The notes beneath the pieces were generated by a model that saw only the letters and a program-made list of their open reading frames with translations, was not told the origin of the DNA and made no database searches. Position numbers and translations under genes: made by a program. From positions 231,626 to 295,625 of the forward strand of contig JAPDRN010000032.1 of the NCBI GenBank assembly GCA_030247855.1: a DNA stretch of 64,000 bases. The letters run 5' to 3'. This document shows positions 9,501 through 19,081 of this stretch, in pieces. The stretch comes from Knufia peltigerae (Eukaryota; Ascomycota; Eurotiomycetes; Chaetothyriales; Trichomeriaceae). Position 1 is the first letter of the stretch; each line of letters begins with the position of its first letter.

Positions 9501-10961
9501 TGGTCGGAATGCATAATATAGGAGGTTGCAGTAACTCGATACGGCCGGTGCACGTGTGACCTTGACACCCTTCTCAGCTCCTGATCGCTCTAACTGAACA
9601 GCCAAGGGTTTTGCTAGCATCGATGTATAAGTGTCAGAGGCTTCGTGAGGTCGAACAACGTAGACAAGTCGGTTCCATGCCAAAATCGACTGCTGTCTGA
9701 TAGCCGTCTCGCTGCAATTGAAGCACCGTTGAATGACCTTGAGCCAGTCCTTCATTTCAGCCCAATTGTCAACGCGCGTGTCAAGACCATTGCTCAGTAG
9801 AATGACAATGGCCCATATCTGCGGTACCTGGGAAACTTCCTCTTTTGTGGATACCATCTTCTCAAGCCTTCGACACATGGCAGAACTAAAGGTTCGTTCT
9901 GAGTCGAGCTCTCGTTCTAGAACTGCTCGTACAGTTGACGCAATTGACGATGAGATAGGAAACACAAGGCAAGCCTTCAAGCCCAAGGACATGGCCTTGT
10001 CACGAATGTCCTTCAACGGATTCGTCATACCAATCAAAAGTTCCTCAACCCAGAGGTCGGCTTTTGCTTTCATGGCGGCTTTTGCTTGTTCGAGGAGCTT
10101 CTGGTAGACAAGTAATCTTTCAGACACTATTCCATTGCCTTTGATGTATTCCGGAAGCACTTTCATGGCCTCCAGAAGTCGTGGGACACGGTTGCTCGAG
10201 TTGACCAGGCCTGAGCGAAAATCCTGTGTCGCCAGTAAATGTAGGTAGTGGATGATGACACTTTTCGAAGCGTTATGTTCAGCAATAACTTGGATAGAGC
10301 GGTCCAGGATAAAAACTCGATGTTCGTCGGACAGTAAAGATGCATAGTCCCGGTTCCAGACAAAGATAACAAGGACTTTCAATGCCTGGGTCATGAGATT
10401 GGTATCCGCAATCTGAGACTCATTCGGCTTTGCCTGTCTGAGGAGATCCCGCTTGATGTATTTGAAAATGGTTGTGAGCTTGCTCTTGAGGACTGCTTCC
10501 TCTGGGATCTCGTCATACTCTCGGATAACCCCGGCCAGCGTCCGGTATGCGTCTACCGAAACTGACCTGTCGTCTTGTGACAGCTGGTTTACAATGCTCT
10601 CCATCATTTCGTTCATCGATCGATTTTCATACGGTCGCACATCCCTCGACTGTAAGATATGCTCTCCGACTGCAGCAGGCTTAAGAATCGACTTGAGGGC
10701 ACTTTGACATTCGGACGAAGATGGGATAGGTTTTGCTCGGGGCAAACTGGAGGGGAGCCGTTGGGGGCCGGGTAGAGATTCGTGGGTGTTCGTCCAGGGA
10801 GAGAATTCGACGCGTTTTCGGGACCCAGAGTTTGATGATGGTGGAAAGGATGCAGGAGACTCCGGTGTGCCTGTAGCATTGGCGAGAGATTTGAGTAGGG
10901 ACGTTTTCCTGCGAGAAGAGGTGGACGGAGGACTGAGAGGTAGTGCACTGGGCATCGACAT
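6555..10961 (-). CDS. RIF1: Telomere-associated / replication-timing protein Rif1
   Basis: Rif1 recruits protein phosphatase 1 to origins and telomeres, where it delays origin firing and affects telomere length and break repair. The ORF is 1468 residues, intronless, starting at the ATG at 10961. Just inside the N-terminus are two PP1-docking motifs: RVEF at residues 50-53 (RVxF class) and SILK at 91-94. The Rif1_N helical-repeat region follows from about residue 110 (ENRSMNEMMESIVNQLSQDD) to about 860. The C-terminal 600 residues are low in complexity, rich in Ser/Pro/Glu, with many SP/TP sites and basic patches such as KRRKSK, as expected for a nuclear scaffold. The last 40 residues regain order (VDLRMVDDLCFQIRFQAQ). 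Divergent from RIC8. Confidence 0.92.
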   Translation of the reverse strand: MSMPSALPLSPPSTSSRRKTSLLKSLANATGTPESPASFPPSSNSGSRKRVEFSPWTNTHESLPGPQRLPSSLPRAKPIPSSSECQSALKSILKPAAVGEHILQSRDVRPYENRSMNEMMESIVNQLSQDDRSVSVDAYRTLAGVIREYDEIPEEAVLKSKLTTIFKYIKRDLLRQAKPNESQIADTNLMTQALKVLVIFVWNRDYASLLSDEHRVFILDRSIQVIAEHNASKSVIIHYLHLLATQDFRSGLVNSSNRVPRLLEAMKVLPEYIKGNGIVSERLLVYQKLLEQAKAAMKAKADLWVEELLIGMTNPLKDIRDKAMSLGLKACLVFPISSSIASTVRAVLERELDSERTFSSAMCRRLEKMVSTKEEVSQVPQIWAIVILLSNGLDTRVDNWAEMKDWLKVIQRCFNCSETAIRQQSILAWNRLVYVVRPHEASDTYTSMLAKPLAVQLERSGAEKGVKVTRAPAVSSYCNLLYYAFRPAATHKQYTRVWNEYIVKVMKSSFFDKNTANPDLACRVLIALLWNSSKSTKVWNENRALESTPVEPEELPTIDCKWVRARSAAIVEMFRVLFRYSSWGASGQSDRAYIAVAWTHFLKAIREASSKEIKPSSETKQATAVVVEFLSSLWSEKSNKQACAQGLEHALTDAQLRQITRGVLQELGCASLLAALEAPQPAHGRAPIISEIFVYIGIEIRKVKDHESSRLHTQSPKLALQILNGQYHKALGLLNTWSTEEINSAEHRHEKMLAEIIDTVIRLITSTSEQDLLQSCASLAPTLEVFLKDESHYFGSIKEPDLEQAYQNLAKFVASVLIRIPPTEILALDGVYAAFFETTNDTVLERASVIWDKYLAVHDNITLGPRLSDAVYSLADPMSKSSTGNGHLEDDGHCMPSPSRAPGTTAGRSPERDGFLSPRRLEAIYGPSPILGSQGYQQVGTMNEMAQSSPTKPSSRPRSRHDDSQINFVPIESSPPADTENDSQSLTAHQKEVRDRQRTEPAVVFPDLRSSPRPQSRSMNYGDCEFARKAAALDERPTTPTLPANHDQEAEIMASPTPRARHSTKNITDIEVPSSPPSMGEQVGDNQGSPLQTPAEETNMAIDLVLQPEVIERPTTAVEDHAMTDDSAVERAKKDISHQSPAPLPAVKTALVEATGSQNYPPSTVDETPINVDGEGKVMDAGGQVKSGVDSDDIDMLSASQLSQDLDRHLSQVVDVGPMEPFEPSEAQEEDSTSSNRKQRNTRKRKTVDYTLTKSKRRKSKPSPQTSSDVVESQDSSNADSNDAELLDCIEVTGSLEPETDVQATAVEERRPTESASPPKSRRGRNKRKSRLSRSQESRRSNVEVVVHPATSQVAEVKEATTTEEEGLDGVSEEPQSREDHDLAMPEVERIEQDNIVEEESELLVAPLPEMVDDTAGPSTEPSIMSSLQGVLEQLKSSKPSDVDLRMVDDLCFQIRFQAQVVTQQKAN

Positions 10962-11630
10962 GATTGCTGGGAATTGGCAATCACAGGATGGAAGGGAGTC
11001 TCGTCATAAGAGAGCAGCGGAGTCTTCACGATACCCAAACAACAATCATGAGGCTGCCCGCAGACTCTCGACAGTAATAACGTGAAGATTTGAAGTCTAG
11101 GAAGGAAATCGACGACATCCTCGTAGTGAAAAAGTACGGGGTACTTGGGCCATCAGGCTGGGATATAGAGAATCAGTACGACACGTCCAGCCACTCACTC
11201 AACGCGTCTACGCGCGCCGCCTCGTATCAGGCGGCGTTCCGGATTTAAGCCGACCAAGCGCGACCTGTCCAAAGAGAGACGAGCCACGTCTGACAGTCTG
11301 GAGAACGAAGAGCACGTTTGACACCGGGTACTCGTGCCATATGGCGAGTACAATATAGTATTTGACTGAATTGTTCATATATTCCATGCCTCACGTGTTT
11401 GTAATATTTCATCTTCTTCAACGCTACAGCAACACAATCAGTAATTTGCCGTGCGGTTCAGCCCTTGATGAGCGTTCAAAGGTAAAGATTACTGTCAGAC
11501 CGATCTATTTCCAAGGGTTTCCAAGTATTCCATCCTCATTCCACCTATTCCAACTCTTCCTTGATTGATATACAAAAATAGTGTCTGGATGAAAGTGGAA
11601 GTAATCCAAACGACTGTCACCTTCTCATAG
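10962..11630. promoter_or_regulatory. Bidirectional intergenic region, RIF1 / RIC8
   Basis: Separates the divergent RIF1 and RIC8 genes. It holds a CACGTG E-box at 11393-11398 and no convincing ORF. Confidence 0.5.
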
Positions 11631-11642
11631 ATGTCAAAGTAA
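11631..11642 (+). promoter_or_regulatory. Minimal uORF or alternative first exon of RIC8
   Basis: ATG TCA AAG TAA reads as a three-codon uORF in unspliced RNA. The same ATG becomes the coding start if the intron 11639-11697 is removed, because AA plus C restores the reading frame. Confidence 0.5.
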
Positions 11643-13072
11643 GTCGTCACCGAGCAAGACACCAGCCAACCGACGGTTCAATGCCAAACTCGTCCAGCCG
11701 GAACGAAGCCAAGAAACTACTCGCACAGCTCAGAGATGACTTGGAAGCGAAGGAGTCATCGAATGCGCAACTCCAGGCTGCCCTCGAAGGGCTCAAAGTC
11801 TTAGGGAGAGATGCGAGCAACGTTTCTGCTCTCTACAACGAGAGCGGGGTGAAAATACTGGGATACTACGCATTTGGCGTATACCCTCCAGATATCCGCC
11901 AGGAATCCCTCAGATGCATTGCGAATGCCCTCCTTTTACTCCCAATCACTCGTCAACATTCGATAAGTCTTGAACTGGACAAGAAAGCCACACATGCCCT
12001 CGAGGACGCTAGCGTCGATGAAGAATTTCTTACTTCTCGGATACTGTTTCTCCTGACGTATGACCCTCGAATCGACCTACGGATACTACTAGACGAGCAC
12101 AGGCTCGCAGAGAACATCATCAAACTTCTAAACCGGCATGTTGATCAATCAAACGCAACAACCTCGACAACTAATCCAGACTCTCCCGCACTCCAAGAAA
12201 CACTGAAGCTTCTCTTCAACGTCACGAGTGGTGCACCAAGCCACGGACCGTCATTCACCTCAGCCATTCATCCCCTCTTCCAACTCCTCAAACAAGTCCC
12301 CCCCTTTTCACCACCATTAAAACCTCCTACCGGTCTCATTGTCAATGCCCTTGCCAACATTGACTTCGACGAGACCTCGGAACAAGACCCCGACTTTGAT
12401 TCCGGTTTGGACAAATTGATCAACCTTCTTTCCGCGGCGGTCACGACATACTCGCCCACCGAGTTAGAAACAAGCGTAGTCCCACTGTTGACAATACTCC
12501 GAAACATCAATGTCAAGGCAGGTCCCGAGGCACGAGCTAAACTCAAGCAACGAATTCTCCCCGATGACAGGGAACGAGATCAACCACTGGGGAAGTCGTC
12601 ATCCCTAGCATCTCATTTACTCCGGTTGACGACATCCACTGGATTGACGAACCTATCAGAAGCGATCTCCGGATTGATGTTTGAACTTTCGGACAAAGAC
12701 GCAAGTCAATACGTCCACAATATCGGTTATGGCTACGCGGCTGGCTATCTCATGACCCACAAAATTCCCATTCCTGAAAACGCAAAGACGGCGACGACAC
12801 CGCAGCAGGGTAGTAGTATCGGAAGACACGAGGACGGTGAATCGTCCAGGACCGTCCCGGTAAACCCGATAACCGGTCAAAGACTCGACGCAGAGACTCC
12901 GGTTCAAGTACCCGAGATGAGTCGAGAAGAAGCCGAACGCGAAGCCGAGAGACTGTTTGTGCTATTCGAAAGGCTAAAGGCGACTGGTGTCGCCAACGTC
13001 ACGAACCCAGTGCAACAGGCCATGGAGGAAGGAAGGTTGCAGGAATTGAGTGATTCGGATGATTCAGATTGA
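11631..13072 (+). CDS. RIC8: Ric8/synembryn-type chaperone and GEF for G-alpha
   Basis: Ric8 folds and activates heterotrimeric G-protein alpha subunits; in filamentous fungi it is needed for growth and conidiation. The main ORF runs from the ATG at 11681 and gives 463 residues of armadillo-like helical repeats, with signatures such as ALYNESGVKILGYYAFG, RCIANALLLLP and LLFNVTSGAPSHGPSF. The end is acidic (ELSDSDDSD), a known feature of the family. The start is ambiguous. An upstream ATG at 11631 is followed after eight bases by a perfect donor (gtaagt at 11639); splicing to the acceptor ending at 11697 joins in frame and replaces MPNSSS with MSN (460 residues). If the intron is kept, the first ATG reads only Met-Ser-Lys-stop and translation must begin at 11681. 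I give the outer start but consider both possible. Confidence 0.88.
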
Positions 13073-13363
13073 GCGTTTGAGCGTCTGAAATGTAACGGCC
13101 TTCCCACACACGAAGACTGTAGTTGCTTCGATTTTATTTAGCCAGCCAACACAACGACCCAGAGTCGGTACCCAGGAAGGGCCGTCTAGTTATACCGTTG
13201 TACACTTTGTGCACATAGCCGTTAACAAGTCTTTATCTCATCACGATTATCAAATGCCTCTATATGAAGCCATCATGGGACACCAATCAAGGCCGGGCTC
13301 TCTCCCATTCCCAAGTCGAATGTTTGGAGGACTCTTTTCATCTCGTGTCTTTGTTTCCAGTTC

Positions 13364-14631
13364 TCATACATCCCTCATCTGTCGTGCCCTATACTCCCAG
13401 TACTTTCTCCTGATGGGGTCCCACTTCTGACCCAGAGCATCCAGACAGGCTTTGCTCTTTTGTGGGTTGCCGTCCTCCTTGTAAATGTCGGCCAACCAGT
13501 CGATCGCGTGACTACTCCGGACCTGGTCGCCCATCAGGTCCGCGTTGCGTCCTCCCACGAACGACTCGCAGTAGACCTGGAAATCTCCGATGGGGACCGC
13601 CGCCCTCTTGGCCACGCCCTTGAGGTAGTTCCACGGGCTCGGGTTCTGAGGGGCCCAGGCGATCCGGTCCTTGGTGTAGTTGACCTCACGCTCGACCACT
13701 TCCTCGTCGACCACGAGGGATCCGCTCGCGAGGACGTCTTTCCTGTTTCCTCCTTGCTCCTCGATGTACCGTAGTTCCTCGGCCCCAAAGACGACAAAGT
13801 ACCGATGGCTCCAGGCCGAGTTGTTCCGTACGTCTTGGGCGATCAGGGCGTCGACGGCGTCGAGTTCCACGTCCGTGTTCAGGAGGGGGTCGGGAAAGCG
13901 TCGACACAGCCAGGCGCGGTACGTCCAGACGTGGTAGTTTTTCGAGTCAAAGGACAAAATGTGGGAGAGGAAGCCCGGTTCCGTGTTCGGCATGGTCGGG
14001 AGGAGAGACATGAGAAGTTGACGATGGTGCCTAGATGAGAAAAGGGATAACGTGCCCTTTCGATCAGCCATGGAGTTGACCCAGACTCGTCGTGACGTGT
14101 AAACTGCCGTTGATCCTTGCGAATCGGTGGCTTTTTTGTGTTCTTGTTCGACGAAAGGGGAAAAACCACGCAAAGAGCGATACAGTGACAGAAGAAGGAA
14201 GGATTCAGAACTTACCAAATTTGATAATTCTTCAATGCCCGCTCACTGATCCCGTCGAGCCACTCGAGTTCAACTTTGACTCCATCCTCGATGGACGTCC
14301 CCTCCAAGTCCCACAACACCTTTAGGATCTTCGCCCGATAGAGCCAGACGGTGTAATGTGCCGGGTTCATGCCAATGATGTCCTCGGTCAAATCGAGGGC
14401 GCGACGACTGAACTCGTTTACCGCCATGACGGCACGAAGGTACGACATTGCCTCGCTGTAACGCGGAGAGTACGCTATCGTGGCGAGGGCCGGTCCTGGA
14501 TCTTTTTGTTGTCCGGGAGGTCCGTCGATGAGCGGAATTGGCGAGACGTCCTTCCATTGCGGCGAAACGGCGTAGTATGGTTCTCTTGATTTGGAGGATT
14601 TTGACTTGGACTTCGAGGACTTGCCGGACAT
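13364..14631 (-). CDS. RAM2: Protein farnesyltransferase/geranylgeranyltransferase I alpha subunit
   Basis: This is the shared alpha subunit of farnesyltransferase and geranylgeranyltransferase type I, which attach isoprenyl groups to CaaX proteins such as Ras and Rho in the cytosol. Two exons: 14631-14216 and 14030-13364, with a 185-nt intron (donor gtaagt, acceptor ctag) that splits the Trp codon of NYQIW|HHRQLL. The spliced product has 360 residues, normal for the family. The tandem PPTA repeats are visible as HYTVWLYR, NYQIWHHR, NYHVWTYR, NSAWSHR and PSPWNYL. The N-terminus is a short Lys/Ser-rich tract. The start is the ATG at 14631 (MSGKSSKS); an ATG-less in-frame extension upstream was ignored. 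It lies in tandem downstream of ERG12, whose pathway supplies its isoprenoid substrates. Confidence 0.93.
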
Positions 14632-15108
14632 GGCGTTTGCAGTGCAGTCTCTCACAGGATGCGATGATAATCTGCTCGGAAAAGCGAATAGTGCGTGGTC
14701 ACCAGTTTTGGGCCAGGTTCATGGTCTTTTCAAGGCGACGGACGGTGCCGATACGAAACCAACATTGATTGTTGGATGGAATTCGCAGTGAAACTAAAAA
14801 AAGGGTACGACAGACACCCAGATCGACATTGGTGGAAAACAAATCTTTGAAATCTGTGTGGCGATGGTATGGTATGTAAAGAACAATGGTAACGACTGAC
14901 ATGCTTCAAGCGAGTTATTCGCGATGCACGTGACGTATCATTATGATGCCGCTGGATTGCATATAAAACATGTAGACTATCAACACACCAAGCTTTTTGT
15001 CGCTTGCCTTCGAAATTACAACGGATCCGTTTCCATCATTACATCAATCAATGCATGCCGGAGCGCCGCCGCTGATAAAACAACCATGAAAATACCACCA
15101 CATTACTG
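14632..15108. promoter_or_regulatory. RAM2 promoter region / ERG12 3' flank
   Basis: The 477-bp gap between tandem genes. It contains an E-box CACGTG (14927-14932) directly overlapped by TGACGTA (14931-14937), a CRE-like bZIP word, about 300 bp upstream of the RAM2 start. Confidence 0.45.
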
Positions 15109-16557
15109 TCAATGCCAAAACTTCCACTCGGGCCTCCGCTCGAGGCCACCAACTCCGACTAATTTCTCAATACCCTCTTCCCCCTGGGCATTGAGAAACT
15201 TCAGTTGGTCGATTTCATCGCCTCCCTCTTCTTCTGACCCGTTATGTAATACGGCAGGATAGAGGATACCCACGCCACTCCCACCAAGAGTTGTCGTATA
15301 TTCTTCAAATCCTGCCTTTTCGAACTTATCTTTCAAATCGCGAATAGCTTGCTCGCTGACGCCTCGTTTGAGCAAAGTTATGGCACAACCACCCCCTCCA
15401 GCGCCGGTAAGTTTGGTCCAACCAATATCTGCATAGTCCACTAACTCGCGGATGTGCTCGAGCTTGGGATGAGAGACGCCCAACGAGACTAGGAGCCCAT
15501 GATTTATTCTGAAGAGATCACCAAGGTGCTCGATATTCTGTTCTGACCTCGGGTCAAATCCATCAGATGTGATAAGAGAATGTGCCGACATTGTGACTTC
15601 ATCGATACTGTCCAGCGTGGCCTCGGTAACGGCGGGATACTTTTTTCTCATGGTGGCAACCTTGGCCACCTCGGTGGACGTTGAACGGGGTTGCTTTGTG
15701 TTGACTAGTAATAGAGGCAGTTCTGGAAAGTCCTTCAACGGCGTGGCAGATGGAGGCTTTGAGTAGTCAACTCGTCTGAACAGGACGGCCCTGCCTCGAG
15801 TCGCAACTGTGTTATCCACCCCACTGGGATTTCCATGAATGCAAAGCTCTCCAACAAAAGCCCACTTGTTTATTCTTTCCAGTTGTATATCGACTTCTTC
15901 CTCTGGTTGATCTTGATGAGGCCCTGATAGCACATGTATCTGCTTCAGAAGTGCCGCACTTATGCAAACGCAAATGCTGGCACTGGATCCCAGTCCTGCT
16001 CCGATTGGCAACGTCGAGCGGAGGGTGTATATACAAGCTGGAGCTGTAGGATTGCTCAAACACAGAAACAGGTATAGGAAAGCGGAAGCGGCTGCTTGGT
16101 GACGTTTTCTTTTTTCCGAGTTGAGGTTAGGAGACACCTCTTCAATGTGTGGCTGCATCGCTTCCACGAGCTCAGGATCAAGAGTAGTGATCATGTCATA
16201 ATATCGAGGTTTTCGAGACGACTTGGAAAGGATATGCCATGGAAGATCTTCGATATTCCATGTGTGGTCTAGTCCGATATCTGGAAAGACTAGAGTAATT
16301 GTGCGTTGAGATTTGGAGAGTGTAGTGACCAGGAGGTAGGATCGTAAGGAGACGGCTGCAGCCATTGCGGCCTTGCCGTGTACAACTGCATGCTCGCCAA
16401 AGACAATGACCTTTCCAGGGGCGGAGGTCATGAAAGCTGGAGCCATTGGTGAGGAGGCTTTGCGCGAGGATCGTGAGGAAGGTGAATCTCTGTGGTGGCC
16501 ATTGGTGCCATTAACGCGACTGGTTCCGTTCATGATGGTGTCAACACGCTGAACCAT
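15109..16557 (-). CDS. ERG12: Mevalonate kinase
   Basis: Catalyses ATP-dependent phosphorylation of mevalonate to mevalonate-5-phosphate, an early cytosolic step of ergosterol and isoprenoid synthesis. The ORF gives 482 residues from the ATG at 16557; a second ATG (MNGTSR) lies eight codons in. It is a GHMP kinase: motif 1 APGKVIVFGEHAVVHG at about 46-61, the ATP-binding loop LPIGAGLGSSAS at about 183-194, and the C-terminal motif KLTGAGGGGCAITLL. The PSGVDN segment contributes the catalytic Asp. Length fits fungal ERG12. No introns are needed. A CACGTG E-box lies at 16933-16938 in the divergent promoter shared with GCDH. Confidence 0.95.
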   Translation of the reverse strand: MVQRVDTIMNGTSRVNGTNGHHRDSPSSRSSRKASSPMAPAFMTSAPGKVIVFGEHAVVHGKAAMAAAVSLRSYLLVTTLSKSQRTITLVFPDIGLDHTWNIEDLPWHILSKSSRKPRYYDMITTLDPELVEAMQPHIEEVSPNLNSEKRKRHQAAASAFLYLFLCLSNPTAPACIYTLRSTLPIGAGLGSSASICVCISAALLKQIHVLSGPHQDQPEEEVDIQLERINKWAFVGELCIHGNPSGVDNTVATRGRAVLFRRVDYSKPPSATPLKDFPELPLLLVNTKQPRSTSTEVAKVATMRKKYPAVTEATLDSIDEVTMSAHSLITSDGFDPRSEQNIEHLGDLFRINHGLLVSLGVSHPKLEHIRELVDYADIGWTKLTGAGGGGCAITLLKRGVSEQAIRDLKDKFEKAGFEEYTTTLGGSGVGILYPAVLHNGSEEEGGDEIDQLKFLNAQGEEGIEKLVGVGGLERRPEWKFWH

Positions 16558-17549
16558 GGCGCGAGGGAGAGATCGAAAGGAAACGAGACAGGAATGGCTT
16601 CAGGCTATCCTTATGGACAGCGAGCGCCGACGTGGATGAAGATCTGGGGAGGGAAGGGAGAAATCGAGTGGGCAACTGCGCAAAAAGTTTCTGGGGATAA
16701 TAGAGGCGTCGTACGTTGATGGCCAGGCGCAGGGCGGGCGTAGGACAGCAGGCCAGAAGCGCCCCAACCAGTGAACAAAGCGTGTGAATTAAGCTTATCG
16801 CTAGGCATGCAGGAACAGGAATAGCCCTCGTCTCTCCACCGTTCCGGGTGGCTTCATTTTTTTCTGCACCCACTGCACTCGTTACACTTCAAGCCAACAA
16901 AATTGTTAGAATTACCGATGACCCTGTGACGGCACGTGATTCCAACATTCGCCTACGGAGCGAGTTCCTGTTAACTCGTATTGAGGTGGCCCAGATCAAT
17001 CAATCCCTCGAAAATTAAACACCACATGTCAGCCATGTAGTTGGAATAGCGACAATTCAACATACAAGAACCAATGTATCTCATAGCAGATCCATCAGCA
17101 ATCCAAGGATTCTCCTTCCTAACCAGACGGGTATGGTTGCACCAGAGATGGTACTGTCCAAGACATACCTAGCCATGCTTCCGTACCTACAATACAATAC
17201 AGCAGAGAATAAATCAGACGGGGTTTGACGAGGAATGCAAATCCTTGTTAGATATGGCATGGAAACATCTCAAGATGCCGTCCAGCATTTCAAATGTCCT
17301 TGGCGGATTGACCCGAGTCCATCGGCTGTATGACTCCATACGCAACGGCTATAACGGCAATATCATCCTGTTCCCCCTCGGCTTCCCAAACATGTTGGCC
17401 ACTTTCAAGAGGACCGAGTCTGGTCCATCAAAGTCCAATTCCTTTATATTGTAGATATTGTTTTACAATCATTCTCTTGTCTTCTACTTCATTATCACGA
17501 CTTCATCTTCCTCGATTTTCCCCAAAGTCACCATACATTCCTGACCGTC
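16558..17549. promoter_or_regulatory. Bidirectional intergenic region, ERG12 / GCDH
   Basis: About 990 bp between divergent starts. It has the E-box CACGTG at 16933-16938 preceded by TGACGG, and a pyrimidine-rich run (about 17470-17520) just before the GCDH start. Open frames at 17245-17454 and 17330-17653 look incidental. Confidence 0.5.
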
Positions 17550-18818
17550 ATGTCCTTTCTTACGTCCACGACCCGGCGTGCAAGCCGGCTGGCATCATCA
17601 CGTCTGATATCGTCTCGCTCTGCCTCCAGCCGTGCAACTTTCCAGTGGGATGACCCTCTCTCATCACAGACCCTCCTCACCGAGGAAGAGGTCAGCATTC
17701 AAGAGACCGCCCACGCTTATTGCCAGGATCGCCTTCTTCCACGCGTCCTCGACGCTTACCGCACAGAAAACTACGATCGATCCATTCTCCAGGAAATGGG
17801 CTCTCTGGGCCTACTGGGCCCGACCATAAAGACCCACGGTTGCCCGGGCGTGAGCTCCGTCGCCTCAGGACTAATCACCCGCGAGGTCGAACGCATCGAT
17901 TCAGGTTACCGGAGCGGCATGTCCGTTCAATCGTCCCTCGTCATGGGTCCGATCGACCAATTCGGATCCCCGGCGCAAAAGGACCGCTGGCTCGAGAAAC
18001 TGGGCAAGGGCGAATCCGTAGGCTGTTTTGGGCTGACCGAGCCGAACCATGGCTCGGATCCAGGATCCATGGAAACCACGGCGCGCCCTCACCCGACCAA
18101 GAAAGGTTACTACAGTCTCTCGGGTTCCAAGACGTGGATCACAAACTCCCCCATCGCCGATATATTACTCGTGTGGGCTAAACTCGACGGTCAAATCAAA
18201 GGGTTCGTGATCGAGCGCGCCGCCTGTCCTCCCGGAACACTCGAGACGCCTGCCCTCAAGAACAAGACCGGTCTCCGGGCCAGCATAACGGGGATGATCC
18301 AGCTCGACAACTGTCCCGTGCCGGAGGAGAACATGCTCAACGTGACCGGCCTCAAGGGTCCCTTTTCGTGCCTGAACTCGGCACGCTTCGGGATCGCGTT
18401 CGGTGTGGTGGGAGCGCTCGAAGACTGTATCGAACGCACGAGGACGTACGCCCTCGAGCGCAAACAATTCCAGAACAACCCGTTGGCCAAGTACCAGCTG
18501 GTCCAGAAGAAGCTGGCCGACGCTTCGACGGACGCGGCGTACGGTCTGCTCGCCGCGATTCAGGTCGGACGGGTAAAGGACAGCGAGGCCGGCTTGGCCC
18601 CGGAGATGATCAGTATGATCAAGAGACAAAACTGTGATCGCGCGTTGCACCACTCGCGGACGCTACAGGAAATCTTTGGAGGGAACGCGGTGAGCGACGA
18701 GTACCACATCGGACGACACGTGGCAAATTTGTTCGTCACCCAGACGTACGAGGGCCAAAGTGATATCCATGCTTTGATTCTCGGAAGGGCGATTACAGGA
18801 TTGCAGGCGTTCTTTTAA
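17550..18818 (+). CDS. GCDH: Glutaryl-CoA dehydrogenase, mitochondrial
   Basis: A flavoprotein acyl-CoA dehydrogenase that oxidises and decarboxylates glutaryl-CoA to crotonyl-CoA in lysine, hydroxylysine and tryptophan breakdown. The ORF is 422 residues and intronless. Residues 1 to about 30 are an Arg/Ser/Thr-rich, acid-free presequence for mitochondrial import. The mature part shows the family signatures DSGYRSGMSVQSSLVM (substrate-binding Arg), CFGLTEPNHGSDPGSMET (flavin-binding region), WITNSPIAD, and the C-terminal TYEGQSDIHALILGRAITG, whose Glu is the catalytic base in characterised GCDH. These distinguish it from short-chain or isovaleryl relatives. GC content at third positions is high, so long antisense frames are present. 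Confidence 0.94.
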   Translation: MSFLTSTTRRASRLASSRLISSRSASSRATFQWDDPLSSQTLLTEEEVSIQETAHAYCQDRLLPRVLDAYRTENYDRSILQEMGSLGLLGPTIKTHGCPGVSSVASGLITREVERIDSGYRSGMSVQSSLVMGPIDQFGSPAQKDRWLEKLGKGESVGCFGLTEPNHGSDPGSMETTARPHPTKKGYYSLSGSKTWITNSPIADILLVWAKLDGQIKGFVIERAACPPGTLETPALKNKTGLRASITGMIQLDNCPVPEENMLNVTGLKGPFSCLNSARFGIAFGVVGALEDCIERTRTYALERKQFQNNPLAKYQLVQKKLADASTDAAYGLLAAIQVGRVKDSEAGLAPEMISMIKRQNCDRALHHSRTLQEIFGGNAVSDEYHIGRHVANLFVTQTYEGQSDIHALILGRAITGLQAFF

Positions 18819-19081
18819 AGAACAAAAAAAGACGGAAATTTTCATCTGTTTTCCGATTTAGGTAGATATATCTATACATATTTGGAGCTTCATGTGTAAA
18901 AAGGAACAAGATATTACTTTTCCATCCCGGAAAAAACCAAATGTCCACTGGGTTTTGAGGATTTTGCATCTCTACATGCTTCGAACGATGCACATGTGAA
19001 AGATTGAGAATCCATCTGGGCCATCTCTGCTCTTTTGTGGGCAGCCGTCCATCCCGGTCCGAGTGTCCGAAAATCTAGATA

